NCBI RefSeq assembly: GCF_000002595.2
Contig: NC_057005.1
Location: 6,390,700-6,454,699 of the forward strand
Length of the DNA: 64,000 nucleotides
From: Chlamydomonas reinhardtii
Taxonomy: Eukaryota > Chlorophyta > Chlorophyceae > Chlamydomonadales > Chlamydomonadaceae
Reading direction: 5' to 3'
Below, in pieces: positions 1 through 12,497 of the stretch. The position numbers and the translations under genes are program-made. How positions within the stretch are numbered: position 1 is the first letter of the stretch; each line of letters starts with the position of its first letter. The notes beneath the pieces are model-generated. The model searched no databases, was not told where the DNA came from, and saw only the letters and a program-made list of their open reading frames with translations.

Positions 1-2862
1 TGCGGCTGCGATCACCCGCAGCAGCAGCAGAGGTGGCAACGACAGAGCCCACCCCCGCTGCGGCCGCGATTGAGAGGTGCCGCGGCGCGCTGCCAATGGC
101 TGTGACAGCCGCTGGCGCCAATGTCTGGGGGTTGCAGCCGCGGCGCGCGCTGAAGGCAGTAGTGGACTCAGGCGAGTTGGCGGACGCTGCAACAGCAGGT
201 GTGGCCGCGCGGCTCCCCACCACCGCGCGCTGGTTCGCCAGGCCGCAGCTGCCGCAAGCTGCTGCCTCCTCCTCTTCGTCCATGTCAAGGTTCAAAGCGT
301 CATCGCCAGTGTCTGCCACATTGCCTGAGGACTGTGCCAACGCGGCCTCGACCATCTGCCAAGGGTGCCGCCGCCCGCCACTGCTACCCGTAGCACCGCC
401 GGCGCCTACACCAGTCAGCCAGGCCCGCGCGCTGCCGGCCCCCGGCACGATGTAAGCCTGCTGGCTACCGCCGACGGAGCCAGCATCAACGGCGCAGCGG
501 GGCGAATTGGAGTGCATTGGTGTGGCGCCGCCAGTACCCGCCGCGGCGGCGGCAATAACACTCTGCACCGTCAGCCGCGCGAGCGCGCTGCCAACAGGCG
601 TTGCTGCTGCGGTCGCCGTTGGGGCGGACTCAACCAAATGCTGCTGCTGTGACATGAAACTGCTGCTGGAAGGGACAGCTGCGGTACCTTCGCTGGCAGC
701 CTCCATCGGTGCTGCCGCCGCCGCCAGTCGACTGGAGGCCGCCGTGCAGGGCACCGTCATCGCAGCAGCCGTCACAGCCGCCAGTCGAGACGGCCCGCTG
801 CAGCCGCCCACTGCAAAGGAGTCAGCGGCGCTGCCGCCGTCGGTGGCGGTGCCATCCGAGCCAACTGGTCCCAGCATCCAGGGCTTGCCGTTACCCGATG
901 CCGTCAGGCCCCGCGAAAGCACCCTGGTGGGCGGCGACTCAACTCCGCCCGCAGCAATAGTGGCGCCATGCGAGTGCGTGTTGGTTGGGACCGAGGCGGA
1001 TGCAGTGTCCGCTGCGGTCGGCGGTCCGGTCGGGCCTGCAAGCCGGCATGGCATCGCCGAGGCTGCCGCCTGAGTCCATGGCACTAGATCTGCTGCGGTG
1101 GGCGCCACCGCACCATTGGCTGCTGGCTTGGCTGGTGTGAGGCCCGCCGGCTGGTGATGTGCGGATGATGATGACAGCGGCGAGATGCTGGGGTTCGGCA
1201 CGCCAGCGCTGGGACCACTGCCAGCGGCGCTGGGGATGCTTGTGTTCGCCATTGCTGACGCATCCCGCATGGAAACCCGTGCACTCAACGTCAGGCCTGG
1301 ACCCTCCGCGCTCTTCCGCCGCGCCTTGCACAGTGCGCGTGTGAACGACGGCTGGCGGCCGGTAATGCCCACCGCAGCGGCGGCGACGGCGGCCGCCGCA
1401 CTGCTGGCGGCAGGGCTGACGCCAGCGACGCCGCCGGCGGGGCCACGCTGTATGACCCTCGGGCCCTGGCTGCTGCTGCTGTGGGACGCGATGCGCATCT
1501 GCACCGCCGTCGGCAGCTCCGTGCTGCAGTGCTTGACGGTGGCGGGCGGCGGATGTGGGTCCTCGCCAACCTGATCAATACGGCAGAGCGTGAGACGTGT
1601 CGTTAATCCCAAGCACGTCGCCGAGACACTGCTGGGCGCAGGCGTCCAAGACAATTGTTGCATCACCGAATGCACCCGCATGCGCCGACTGCTTCACAGC
1701 CCTCCCAGACTCGGAGCCACTCACCTGTAGCACCACCACGGCACATTGGGGGCTGGCCAGGAGCCCGTTTTGAAGCCCCTCCAGTGTCAGCACCGGTACC
1801 GCGCCTGCAGGTTTGTTGTCACCACGTCCAACGAGAAACATGAGACACTAAGGTTGGGCAGATACGACAACGACAGCTTTGGCATGCGCAGATAAGCTCC
1901 TAAATCGGCACGTTGGGAATGCGCGCCTGCACTCTACAACAATGAGCCATTGGCCCCGTACTTGCTGGAGTGAACATCACAGCTCGATGCCATATTGTAC
2001 AGCATGCATGTTGCGAGACTTCTGACGCACCTACGAAACGGCTGCCGGCAGCGGTCACTGAATGCAGCTGACATGCCCTCAGAAGGTCGGATACCCCAAG
2101 TTCCTCCGTGCCGGCCCAAGCGGCCGCGCCTGCGGGTCTGACGCCGCCGGGGGCACCGCCGCTAGTGACGCCCATGGGAGCTGCAGCCACACCACTTGTG
2201 AAGCCGGCTGCCACTGAGCCCTGCGGCGGCGGCAACGGCACGTCCGCCCGAGGAGTCCATGCGGTGGTTTCACGGTCCTCGTCCAGGTCAGCAAGCTGGC
2301 GGCTGGTGCTGGTGCGCTTGCTCTTGCTGCCACCGCCTGTGGCGCGCACAGGGTGGGGCATGTGGGTGGTGCGCGCGGGTGCTTGCGCACAGCAGGCGCG
2401 CAGGAGAGTTGAAAGAGCGCACGGCCACTCGGCCAAGAGCGCAAGGTAGCAACACAACGACAGTGTCAGCATTCCGGGGTTGTAGGGTGACTCGGCCTCA
2501 CGACACCGGCAGCCGCGTACGAGATGAGGGCCAGGACCCCTGACCCCTGGCTTTCTCCGCTTTCTTCGGAGATCGGTGTACGAGACTTGCAGGGATGCGC
2601 GACCCCTGGAGACGGTGTGGTGACCCCTTGGTACGAGTGGTGACTTTCGTCCACAATGCACGCCCTCTCGCGCCTGCTATCCACGTCGTTGTGCCGTTAC
2701 AAAGCATCCCTTACCTGTCTTAAGGCTCCTCAGTTGACGTAGACCCGACAAAAACTTTGTTTTGAAAGAGGAAGACAAGCTCCTTGCCGCGTCTCCCTTG
2801 GGCGCGGCGCCGGGCGCCGTGGCGGGGAAGTCGAGAGCACCTGATTTCCGCATGTCGGACAT
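1..2862 (-). CDS. Gene A: unrecognised protein, 3' end off the left edge
   Basis: Four exons read on the minus strand: 2862-2715, 2336-2095, 1847-1725 and 1570 to beyond position 1. All junctions are GT-AG and phases agree (1, 0, 0). The start is the ATG at 2862 (MSDMRKSGALDF). The last exon stays open for about 523 codons to the window edge, with no stop in that frame. The protein starts with a short basic/serine segment (SSSFKTKFLSGLRQLRSLKT), then a charged stretch (LADLDEDRETTAWTPRADV) and a compact hydrophobic block (PVLTLEGLQNGLLASPQ). A very long alanine/glycine/serine/threonine-rich region follows, with islands such as FTRALCKARRKSAEG. Such long low-complexity linkers are common in big algal signalling proteins, but I recognise no domain and assign no function. 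Exon 2 to 3 is the least certain junction. Confidence 0.6.
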
Positions 2863-4787
2863 TATCTGCTTAGCCTACCTAACCTGGACGTGACCTGCGG
2901 TGTGGCGGTTTGAGAAGGAGTTTGAGTTGTTAGGCCGCAACCTTGGGCATGTAGTGTAGCAGCCCTGAGTAATTTTCCGGCCCAAACCCATCTCGGGGAA
3001 AACTGAGTCTTATTCATACCAATTAGAGCGCTCTGGCCTCCCGGCACGAGTAGGGCTGTGCTCGAGCGAAACCCCGCCCAGTTTTGCAGCACGTGCTGGT
3101 TCGAGATTTCTTGTGAGTAAACACCCAGTGGCCGTCATCGCAGATTCAAGTGTCCGCCATTACAAATGGCGTCCTCACCGGAGTGCGCAGCGGCGCGCCG
3201 CCCAGAGACAGCCGCGGCCGATGGCACTGCTATGTCTCTTGGGACATTGTGAATAGTCTCTAGTATCATATGCATTTGCAGAAGTAAGTGCAAGAAGCTT
3301 GCGAAGGCAAGCGATTGTGCCTCTACGGTCCAAAGCTAGCTCGTCGCTGCATTATAGGTGTTGCTAGTAAAATACCTTACTGCTATGATAGTTGTGTTTG
3401 CCTGGGAAGCTTCAGAAGGCTCATATGGTTTGGCCTCCAAGTGCACATGAGAAGTGCGCTCGCCGATACGCGCTAGTCATCCGTATCCAGCTTGATGAGC
3501 ACTGTCACTCAATCACCTTTTAAATGCGTGCTCTTATGTGGTCCTACTCGGCACAGAACGAAAAGCAATACAGCGACCCGGACGTGCGGCATGCTCGAAC
3601 CGATGGCAAACAATGTAGTGCTTTAAGCCGACCTGATAATTATTTCGGAGCAGCATGTGGTGATTTAGTACAACGGTTTCAGTTGTGAAGCCGATCTCGT
3701 CAATATTAGCTGAGCGACCCTGCAATGATACAAGGAAACATAGTAGTGTGTACTCATGTCAGCTGCAGCAATAAGTAGGGGGGCAACTGACCTGGCTGTG
3801 TCACTCGGCCTTGTCGTTTAACATGTATACTTCAACACGCGTGCACATAGCACAGCTACCAGCACAGCAATGTCAGTGCCACGGGAAGAGAACGAAAGAC
3901 CACGCACGCGCCGCGTGGAGCTGCGTGTAGGTCCTGCATGCCAACTGGGATCGGAACCCGAATCTCATCGCATTACTGCCGTTCGGTACATGCGCACGCT
4001 AGTGCCAGCTTCGCGGGCAGAAGGGTTTCTCGATGCATTTGCGGATGGCATTTGTGGAGGGTTACGTGTGCAGATGAATGGTGATGCGTCATGCATGCTG
4101 GCATGTACGGGCGTGTGTACGGGAGGGTACGGGTGGGGTGCGTCCGGTCCCTAACGGGTAGTGTCACGGTGTCAGGGGCTCCGGTAGCCTTGCCGGCAGC
4201 CGTGCTGAGTGCAATGGATCACGCTTCCACTCTTCCAGGGACACCTTGTCCCTAGCGGCGCTTGCCGCTCTCTCCACGCTGTCCGTCCGCCCGCATCCGC
4301 CTCCCTTCCTTCTCCTTCTCTTACGGTCTGTGGCCCGGACCCCAGCAAGTAGCTATTCATCGATCACTCACAGGCTCAAGTAGGAAGCCTGTACCGGTAC
4401 AAGCACAATTTCTTAGTTCCGCTCATACTGCCTCCGCACAGCGGTGCACGAAACCCGCAAGCACATTTTGTGCGTGCGTGCATGCCACTGCCGCAACCAG
4501 TGCACGCGCAACACATGCCCGTGGCATGCACGCACGCATGCATGCCACTGGGGCGCGCACGTGAAGCGATAATGCACCCGGAGCTGAACCTCTGGCTGTC
4601 CACACGACATGTTCATGACGCGCCCCCGTGATGGTTAAATAACCGCAGTCCACACATTGCGCACAGTTATGCGTGCACTACCACCTCCATCCTAACTGTA
4701 ACAATAGAGACCGCTGCTCAAGTGCCAAACCTAGTAATGGCAGTGCAACACACGCTTGTGCCTGGCGCACTGCACAGTAATAGCATG
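2863..4787. other. Intergenic: gene A 5' flank and gene B 3' flank
   Basis: No coding pattern with splice sites is visible on either strand; the open frames here are short and have biased composition. It should hold the promoter of gene A (next to 2862) and the 3' UTR of gene B (below 4788). A small palindrome lies at 3156-3172 (CGCCATT and AATGGCG arms). CATGC-rich short repeats occur at about 4080-4130 and 4470-4560. No clear TATA box or TGTAA signal was assigned. Confidence 0.5.
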
Positions 4788-6767
4788 CTACCACTTGAGC
4801 GCGTGGTAAATGCGACCTGTCACAGCAGGGCCTGCTGGCTGCGCTTTCCCATGTGCACCACCATCCCGCTGGCCATCCACGGCCGTTGCCTCCGCCGTGC
4901 CCCCAGACGGTGGCAAGGCTGCTGGGGCCCCGTGCTTCTTGGCCCGCTCCGCCGCGTCCGCAGCCGCCAGCTTCTCCCACTCGCCTCTGCTGATGTGTGT
5001 GTCGAAGCGGAACATAGACGTGCCACGACTGTCCCGCCCCACGACCTCGCTGTACTGGTCGAAGGTACGAATGGAGCACCATGTTCCGTGCTTCGAGCAG
5101 ATTGCGGCGCCTGACATCTCACAGAACTGCAGGTGGCCCATCCGCGTCTCCTGCAGGAAAGCCTGTTGCAGGATTGGCGGCAAGCACGCGGGTGTGAATG
5201 CACAGCTTGGCGTTTGCTGCGTTGATGGCGCATGGATGATATGTCCGGTACCGTTTCAAGCATACATACACAAACACGCCCTGTATCCGCACCTGCATGT
5301 ACCTCAGGCTGTAGCGGGCCAACATGATGAAGCACTGCTTCACCTCATCGCCCTGCAATTTGGCAGCCGGCACTAGCCCCATGTCAGCAATGCCACCGCC
5401 ATGTACGGCGCATGCGGTACATACAGGCGCCCGTACGGCCCGACCTGGCGGTGCCCCCTGCCGGCGTCTGCCTGCTCGTGAAGCACCCGAAACCTCCCCT
5501 GCCCAAAAAGCGCGTGCACGCGCTTCATTTCTGACACGCTCAAACAGCTTACACTCAAGCTGCTCACCTTCAGCCACGTGCGCAGCGGGAAGTTGGACCA
5601 TTCCGGTCCGATGGCGATGCCGTCCTGCTTCCAGTCCGTGCTGCACACAAAGTCGGGACGCTCCGGAAAGGACGCGAACACGCTCGCGATGTCGCCCGTC
5701 CACCCCACATCGTATTCCGCCACCCACACGTGCCTGGCGTCTGGCCCCAGGTTGTTTCGGAACAAGTCATACCTGGGCGGGTGTGGAATGAGGAGGAGGT
5801 ACATATGAGGAGGGCGGGCGAGCGGGATCCGTAATCAGAGCTGCGCTCACATATGACTTACCACACAAGCTCTGGCGCGTCACAATGGTTCCAGGTGAAA
5901 TTGCCGGGCAGTGGGAACTTGCCCCATTCGAAGCCGAATGTGGAGGAGAAGTCTGCGCACGCGTGGGACCGGCGCAAGAAACAAACTCAAGAGCGAGTCG
6001 GCATGTGTGTGGCCGCATCACACCTCACTAACCTCACCGTGGAAAGGCTGCGCATTCCTAAAGCAACAGCAGCTGCCTGTCATACATACGCTCATACCCG
6101 CACCTTGCGGCCCAATGGCAATGACGCCGTCCTCCCCCAGAGCCTCCTGCAGCGCCGCAAGGTCTGCCTCCACCTTTTGGGCCCTGCTCGAGTTAGAGTT
6201 TGAGAGCAAGTGCTCTGAAGTCACCATGTACAACACGCGGTGGTAGCCGCCGCAGCGGCCCTGCACCTGCAGCTGCGCTCGCACGGCACTGTCCAGGAAG
6301 CGCCGCGTGACCTGCTGGTGCATGTGGGATGTATGGAAGTGAAACGTCGTCAGTGGCGTGCTTGGTCACGTGAGTGATGGGAGGGGAGGAACGGGACGTG
6401 CACGAGGGGGCGGGCAACGCGAACGAGTTGTTGGCAGTCAATGGCTCTGGTAGTCTGGGGCACTTGCCTTGTGTGTCTTTTGCAAAAAGGCCACGGGGGA
6501 GGCAGGGCAGCCGGGAGGCACCATCCTCATAGAGCGCGACACGACCTGCGACACGGCTGGTGGGTCTTGGGGTGACCAGGGCTCAGGTCTTCCCCAGGGC
6601 TCTGGCTGCATCATTCTGCCGTGTACTGCACCAACTAATAGCATCAATAAGACTGCGGTGGCATGTCGGCACAAGAGAGTTCCGGTGTGCGAGCGGCTGT
6701 GTGTAGCAACGATGGAGCGGGACATCTCGCAGGCAAACGTTTTACAGTGCAGCGAGGTGGTCTTCAT
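4788..6767 (-). CDS. Gene B: secreted or Golgi-type conserved protein, possibly a glycosyltransferase
   Basis: Six exons: 6767-6468, 6314-6104, 5952-5862, 5772-5568, 5352-5293 and 5162-4788, giving 413 residues with all phases agreeing. Intron 1 has a GC donor (AAG then GCAAGT). Residues 38-48 (AVLLMLLVGAV) form a signal peptide or signal anchor; the second Met at residue 15 may be the real start. Exons 3 and 4 carry an aromatic, acidic block: FGFEWGKFPLPGNFTW, then HVWVAEYDVGWTGD at residues 215-228. A Cys-containing segment (FCEMSGAAICSK) and the tail RIYHALKW end the protein. The acidic DV motif after a beta-like strand resembles nucleotide-sugar binding in glycosyltransferases, but this is inference. 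I recall similar algal proteins without a firm function. Gene C lies upstream on the same strand, 261 bp away. Confidence 0.72.
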
Positions 6768-7028
6768 GTCATAGGAGATGTGACGTTAGTATTACAGGCA
6801 GCAAGTATAAGCGCTCGCTGAACAGGACAACCGCGATACCCGTAATATGCAACACACGTCGTGTCGCCATTCGAGAAAGTTGCCAAGAATGCTGTCACAA
6901 AAATACAAATACAAGATGATCAATGAATGAACAATGGATGAACAATTTATTGCCATGAATTCTTGCAGGGCTAAAGGGCAAGTCGTTAGTACCGTTACTC
7001 ATGCCATGTTATTGCCCTCCCGAATCCC
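6768..7028. promoter_or_regulatory. Short spacer: gene C 3' UTR and gene B promoter
   Basis: This 261-bp gap lies between two genes on the minus strand. TTACA at 6792-6796 reads TGTAA on the minus strand, the usual volvocine polyadenylation signal, and is the only one in the gap. If it is used, the 3' UTR of gene C nearly reaches the first codon of gene B, so B would start transcription inside the 3' region of C. The stretch 6895-6960 is A/T-rich compared with its surroundings. Confidence 0.35.
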
Positions 7029-10000
7029 TCACGGCACCACCTGAATGCGGACACCTCGCATGGCCAGCCGCCGTAGCTCATTGGCTGGCCTAGCGGCACC
7101 GGCTGCGCACCTCTGCCCCTGCCCCTCCCGCACCCCCGCACTACTACTGCAGCCTGCTACACTACCTTCACGACCCTCCCCCTCCCCCGGCACCTCCGCA
7201 TGCGTCTCCACCTCCTCCATGGCTAGCTCCGCCAGCTGCTTGCCCACCGCCACCAGCAGCAGTCTTGTCAGCGCCTCCGCTGTGCCGGGCGGCAGTCGCC
7301 TGAGGCCGTAGTTGCGGCACACGTCCAGCCGCCGCAGAGCCACCAGGCGACTTAGGGAGGCGGGCAGCTCGCACAGCTGCGTACAAGCACAGACCAGGCA
7401 GAGTCGGGGACAGGGAAAGGTTCAGCCTGCAGCGTGAGAAAACATGCGCAAGGCGGCGACGCTTCATCTCCATCCACCCTCTGGGCCTCGGTTTAGCTGG
7501 ATGGGAATGCGGACGCAATTTAACCCGCAAGCACGCACGGCAGCAGTCCTGGACTGGCAACGGCAGCAGTCCAGTTGCACAACACGTACCCCACTCACCG
7601 AGTTGTAATGCAAGTCCAGCACCTGCAGCCGCGTCAGGCCTGCACCACCTCCTGGACACACGGGTGCAGAGTGACCCGCCTCTGGCAGTGGCGGCGGCGG
7701 CGGCGCCGCCGCCGCCAGGCAGTCTGGCAGCGTGGCCAGCAGGTTGACAGATGCGTCCAGTGCCGTCAGTGCCGTCAGCGCCGCCAGCACCGGGCCGGGC
7801 AGTCCGACCAAACAGTTGTGGGACACGTCCTGTCCCCGCGGCGGCGGGGGTAGGCGGTGGACGTGGGGCAGGGCTGCGAGCTAAGAGAGCTAGTGAGGTA
7901 CGAATGAAAAAGGCACACGGGCTCCTGCGCATGCACGCAAGCACAGGACCTGCCCATAGTCCGCCCAGTCACTCCCGCTCCCTCGCCCCCGCCCCACCAG
8001 GTGTCTGAGGCATCTCAATGCCGCCAGCCCGGGCGGCAGTTCGGCCAGTCGGTTATGCGCCAGCTCCAGCCGCGTCAGCCGCGTGAGGCGGCTCCAGCAG
8101 TCCGGCAGCCGCTGCAGCGTGTTGGACTGGGCCTGTGGGCATGCACGCATGAGACACGAGCACGTGGGCATGTGCACGTCAGCACGTGTGACGCCGCTCA
8201 TGAGTACAAGCGTGAACCTGAACGTTCCGTGTGCGCATGGTACCGCCGGCAGACGGCGGGCAGAGCATGGGACATAGGGTGCGTCACAGCAGCCCGACCA
8301 CATGCACGGCACGCTGCACGTGCGACCACCGACCTCCACTGACATGCAGACGCAACCTGTACGACCTCCCGGCCCCTCGCCACAAACCTGAAGGCATGTG
8401 AGGCTGGTGAGGCCCCCCACCGCCTCAAGGAAGGAGGTCGCCTGCTCCTCCCGCATGCTGCACACAGCCAGGCGGATGTCCAGTCGCATCAGCCGCAGCG
8501 GCAGCAGTGGCGGCAGCAGCGGTGGCAGCAGCGGCTGCCCCCCACCGCAGCCCGCCGTGCCTGCAATGCCGGCCACTGCCGTAGAACCACCGGCATCGTT
8601 CACAGCCTTAAAGTAGTTCTGTCCCACAGCCAGCACCTGTACACACGCCGGGGGGTGGAAGAGCAACCTGACTAGCCAACACAGGCGCCATGCCGCTTTC
8701 TGACACGCCTTGCCTCTCACAGTGCCCAAAGTCAAAAACGCCATCCACAGCCTTCCATCCGCGCCCACCTGCAGCTGCGCCAGGCCCCCCAGCAGCTCCG
8801 CGGCCGGCAGGACACTGAGGTGGTTGGCGCTGACGTCCAGCAGCTGCAGCCGGCTGCGGTGCGGCGCCGCGCAGCAGCAGCGCCGGCAGCAGTAGCGCAC
8901 AGCTGCAGCGCTAGCAGGGTGCGCAGAAAAGCCCGAGGACTGCTGGTCCTGGTGCTGGGGTTGAGAGTCTGCGGCGGGTGGCGACTTGTGCGACTCGGCG
9001 GATGTGGTGCAAACGCAGCCGCAGTCCCTGGCGCAGGGCGGCAGGAAGGCCGGCAGTCGCAGCAGCCTGCAGGGAGGCAGGTAGGAGCGCGGGCTGCGGG
9101 TGGATAGGCTGCGCAACGATTACGGTATAACGCTTCATCTCCGGGTTGGGGACATCAAGGATGCGGATGAGCAAGACATGCACACACGCACGTGCAACCC
9201 ACCTGTTTCGTGCGGCACGCAGCACACGCAATTCTGGCAGCTCCATCAGCAGCTGCTTCGGCAGCGCCACTAGCCTGTGCGCGTATACACGCGTGCGTGT
9301 GTGTCAAGCTCATGCACAGAGCAACCGGCTTTGACCGCCAAGAGGAAAAGTGATATGGACAATGTCTGGCTGCTGGAGATCTTCCGCTCTGTTGATCCAG
9401 CCACTTCTAAACCCTACCCCTCACCTGTTGCCGCTCACGTCCAGAACCTGCAGACCTGACGGCAGCGTACCCAGCGACAGCGGCCGAGGCGCCGCTGCCA
9501 CAGCAGCCGCGGGCGCCTTCTCTTGTGTGGGCGATACGGGCACCAGCAGGTCCGCTGTCGGCGGCGGCACTGCTGGTGCTGGAGGCGGTGGCGGCGCCTC
9601 TAGGCTGCTCAGGCAGTTGTCGGCCATTGCCAGGCGCGTGAGGCGACTGAGGCCGGTCAGGTCGGCGGGGAGGTGGGGGATGCAGTTGGAGGAGAGGTCC
9701 AGGTCCCTGCAGGAGCAAAAGGATGCCGGGACGGTCAACGGCAAGGATATTGATGAGACATTGTTGCAGCGCGGTGACCGGTTGGTACCCCCACACCTCC
9801 ACGCGCTTGACTGGCGCCTCCCGCATATACCTGGTGGCCCCCCGCAACTGCCCTCAGCCACTGCCCCCAGCCACTGCCCCCACCCGCTGCCCCCCACACG
9901 CGCACACCTGAGGTCCAGCAGCGCGGTGCACAGCGGCTGCGGCAGCGCTCCCAGGCAGTTGTGTGACAGGTCCAGCCGCGTCAGCCGCGTCAGCTCCGCC

Positions 10001-12497
10001 AGCTGAGACACCAGCAGGCCCTGTGCACGTGCGTGTGTACGTGCGTGTGTACGTGTGTGTGCATGCGGCAGGCACAGTGCCGTCAGCAGTGTATGTCAGC
10101 AGTGCACGCCACCACGAAGCCCTGCCTTGCAAAGCGCGGACACGGCCCCCTGCTGTGGCAGCCTCCTCCCCACAGTCCTAACCCCCACACTCCTTGCAAA
10201 CTTGCATGCACAGCCCCGTGCAAGACCCACACACAACCAGCAGCAGCCCGCCACGCACCTGGTCTAGCACCAGTTTGTTGTGTGACAGGTCCAGTGCCTG
10301 CAGCGACGTCCACCGCCGCAGCTGCGGCAGCGGCAGTGTCAGGTAGAACCCCCTGTAGCTCAGCTCGTGCAGCCCTGAAGGCTGTTGCTGCTGCCGGGAT
10401 ACCAATGACCCAGCTCCGTCCGCCCCGCCCCGCCCTGCTGCTCCTTCCACACCAGGCGCACCCACGCCCTCCTCCGCTAGGGCTGCTGCCGTCGCCGTCA
10501 CTACGGCAGCGAACCCCGCCTCCTGGCCCGCCGCCCCTGCCATCGCCACCCCCGGCTGCATCAGCCTGTTGAGTCCTTGGAACATCGCGCTGTTCACAGG
10601 CAGCATACCCACCACCCGCGACCCTGTCACCGCACCGGACGCGGCAGCTGGAGGCGGCCAGGCAGCCCACGGCCCAGGCACGCTTGCGGCATGCCGCGGC
10701 GCGGCGCTGCCTCCTGCCGCTGTGCCAGCAGCAACTGAGGCTCCGTGTGGTGTTGCCACCGGCCCCACCGGCCGGCCCCAGCCGCCCAGGCCCGTACTCC
10801 TGAAGTCGAACTCAATGCCGCCGCTGTGCATCGGCGGCGGCCGTGGTGCTGGTGCTGGGCCACTGCCGGCGGCAGCAAGAGGCAATGGGCCCTCATTGCC
10901 CGCGGCTCCGTCCCCGGCTGCGTACCCAGCTGCGTTCTCTACTGCGTCAGCTGCTGCGCCGCCTTCCCCGGGCTCTGGCACCACCCTAATTGCCGTGGGG
11001 TCGGTGCAGGTGAGATGCAGGGCGCGCAGCGAGGGCCGCAGGCAGTGCAGGGCGGCCAGGGACTGGGTCAGCTGCGCCGCACTGCCGGACAGCATGAGGC
11101 TGAGGAGGGAGGCAGGGAGGAGGCAGGTGAGAGGGCGTGGGATGAGGGGATGTGCGGCAGCGGTCGGATGGGCTAGGCGTGAGCGCAGGGACGTTGATAG
11201 GCAGCTAGCTGGATGGCGCCATCTGATGCAGAGTAAGGAGGCTTTCCAACTCGCTCAAGCGCTGGCTACGCCGAATGCCACGCACCGTAAAGAAATTCGA
11301 GCCAAGGCAACATGAGCGAGAGCTCCAACCACTTGCCTACCTGTGCAGCTTTGGGAAGACTAAGCGCGATGGCAGCGCTGCGCTCGGCGGCTCCACGGGG
11401 CCCGCAGCCCCGGCCGTGACGCCGCCGCCAGCAGGCGCTGCGGCGGCGGGTGGCGCGGTGCCTGCCGGCAGAAGCAGTGCCATCCCGTGCAGCTCCAGAA
11501 CCTCCAGCTGCTCCAGGGAGAACAGCTCTGTAGGCAGGCTGTCCGGCAGTAGCTGGGGCCGCGGCAGCGGCTGTAGCAGCCCGCCCGCGGTCGTGGAGTG
11601 GGGGGGCGGCGGCGACGGCCAGCTGGCCCGCCCCACCGATCCTACCTCTGCGACTACCGCACTGCCGTGGCTGCTGCTACTGCTGCCATTTGTCTCTTCG
11701 CTTGCCTTGGTGTCTTGCAGGTCACCTGAGAGGAGGAGGAGCGCCGCAACAACGTCGGCACACTACCGTAGCTGTCATCCGAGGCCATATTCGGGCACGA
11801 TGTTGGGGCCTAGTCGTGGGCCATGTGGGTATGCACAAACGGATGCTGTGCCGGTGGCCTTTGATGCCCGACGTGATGCATCAAGCCGTCGCACGTGGTC
11901 TGTGCCGTGTAGGCTCACCACATCCGATAACCAGCCGCCGCAGGCCTTTCATGGCCGCAATCTCGGCCGCGGGGAATCCGAGCGGTGCTCGCGCCGGGAG
12001 TCGGGTGCTGCAGGCGTCCCTTTGCGTTGTCAGCAGCGGCGCCTGCCGCAGCGCCTGAGCCCCGATGATGAGGTCGCGTAGCTGCGGGAGCCTGCAGAAC
12101 GGGCAGCAGGTGTGGGGCGGCGGCTGTCAGCTGACTCGGGGTGGCCAACGGCGCAAAAGAACAAGAACGCGTACCCCGACACCACCCTTCTCGCGCACCC
12201 GGTTGATGCCTCGCCAATGAAATCGGCCAGTGAGCATCCAGGTGTGATATTGCATGTCGGCGAAGACAGGTCGAGCTCGCTCACGAAAGCGCGACATTCC
12301 AGTCGGTACACGGCCACCCGGTCGGGTATCGAGCCCGCGCGCAGCCGTGTCGTGACATGTTGTTCATGCATCCGTTTCCATTCCAAAGAGCAGAGGCGGA
12401 TAGCGCCATGCTCGTGCGCAGAGCAACCCGAAAGCACATGAACCAGCGCGTCCTTAGGCAGTTCGCTTACGACTGTTGAGGACTGGTGAGAGAACAT
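7029..12497 (-). CDS. Gene C: F-box-like, leucine-rich-repeat protein
   Basis: Twelve exons: 12497-12175, 12091-11919, 11725-11341, 11099-10259, 10020-9908, 9706-9425, 9274-9203, 9066-8769, 8636-8388, 8132-7998, 7880-7599 and 7376-7029. All junctions are GT-AG with matching phases, giving 1166 residues. The N terminus (VSELPKDALVHVLSGC, residues 10-25) looks like an F-box. The rest is scattered leucine-rich repeats, for example LTRLTRLDLSHNCLGALP, LTRLTRLELAHNRLAELP, LQLLDVSANHLSVLP and LQVLDLHYNS, broken by Ala/Gly/Pro loops up to about 200 residues in exon 4. Many introns split repeats at the same place (phase 2 after an N-R or L-R), as expected from repeat duplication. The F-box/LRR layout suggests a substrate-recognition subunit of an SCF ubiquitin ligase. 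That role is inference, because the F-box is weak. Confidence 0.85.

Noticed and set aside
5119-5727. A 202-codon minus frame
   Set aside because: It crosses introns of gene B in a different frame. Only the 20-codon piece at 5352-5293 is used.
6022-6041. Possible 20-nt microexon of gene B (start GAATGCGCAG)
   Set aside because: Including it breaks the phase into exon 3, while skipping it joins exons 2 and 3 in frame.
10027-10070. GT-rich run in gene C considered as a separate feature
   Set aside because: It is an ordinary intronic microsatellite like others in the window and adds nothing beyond the intron call.
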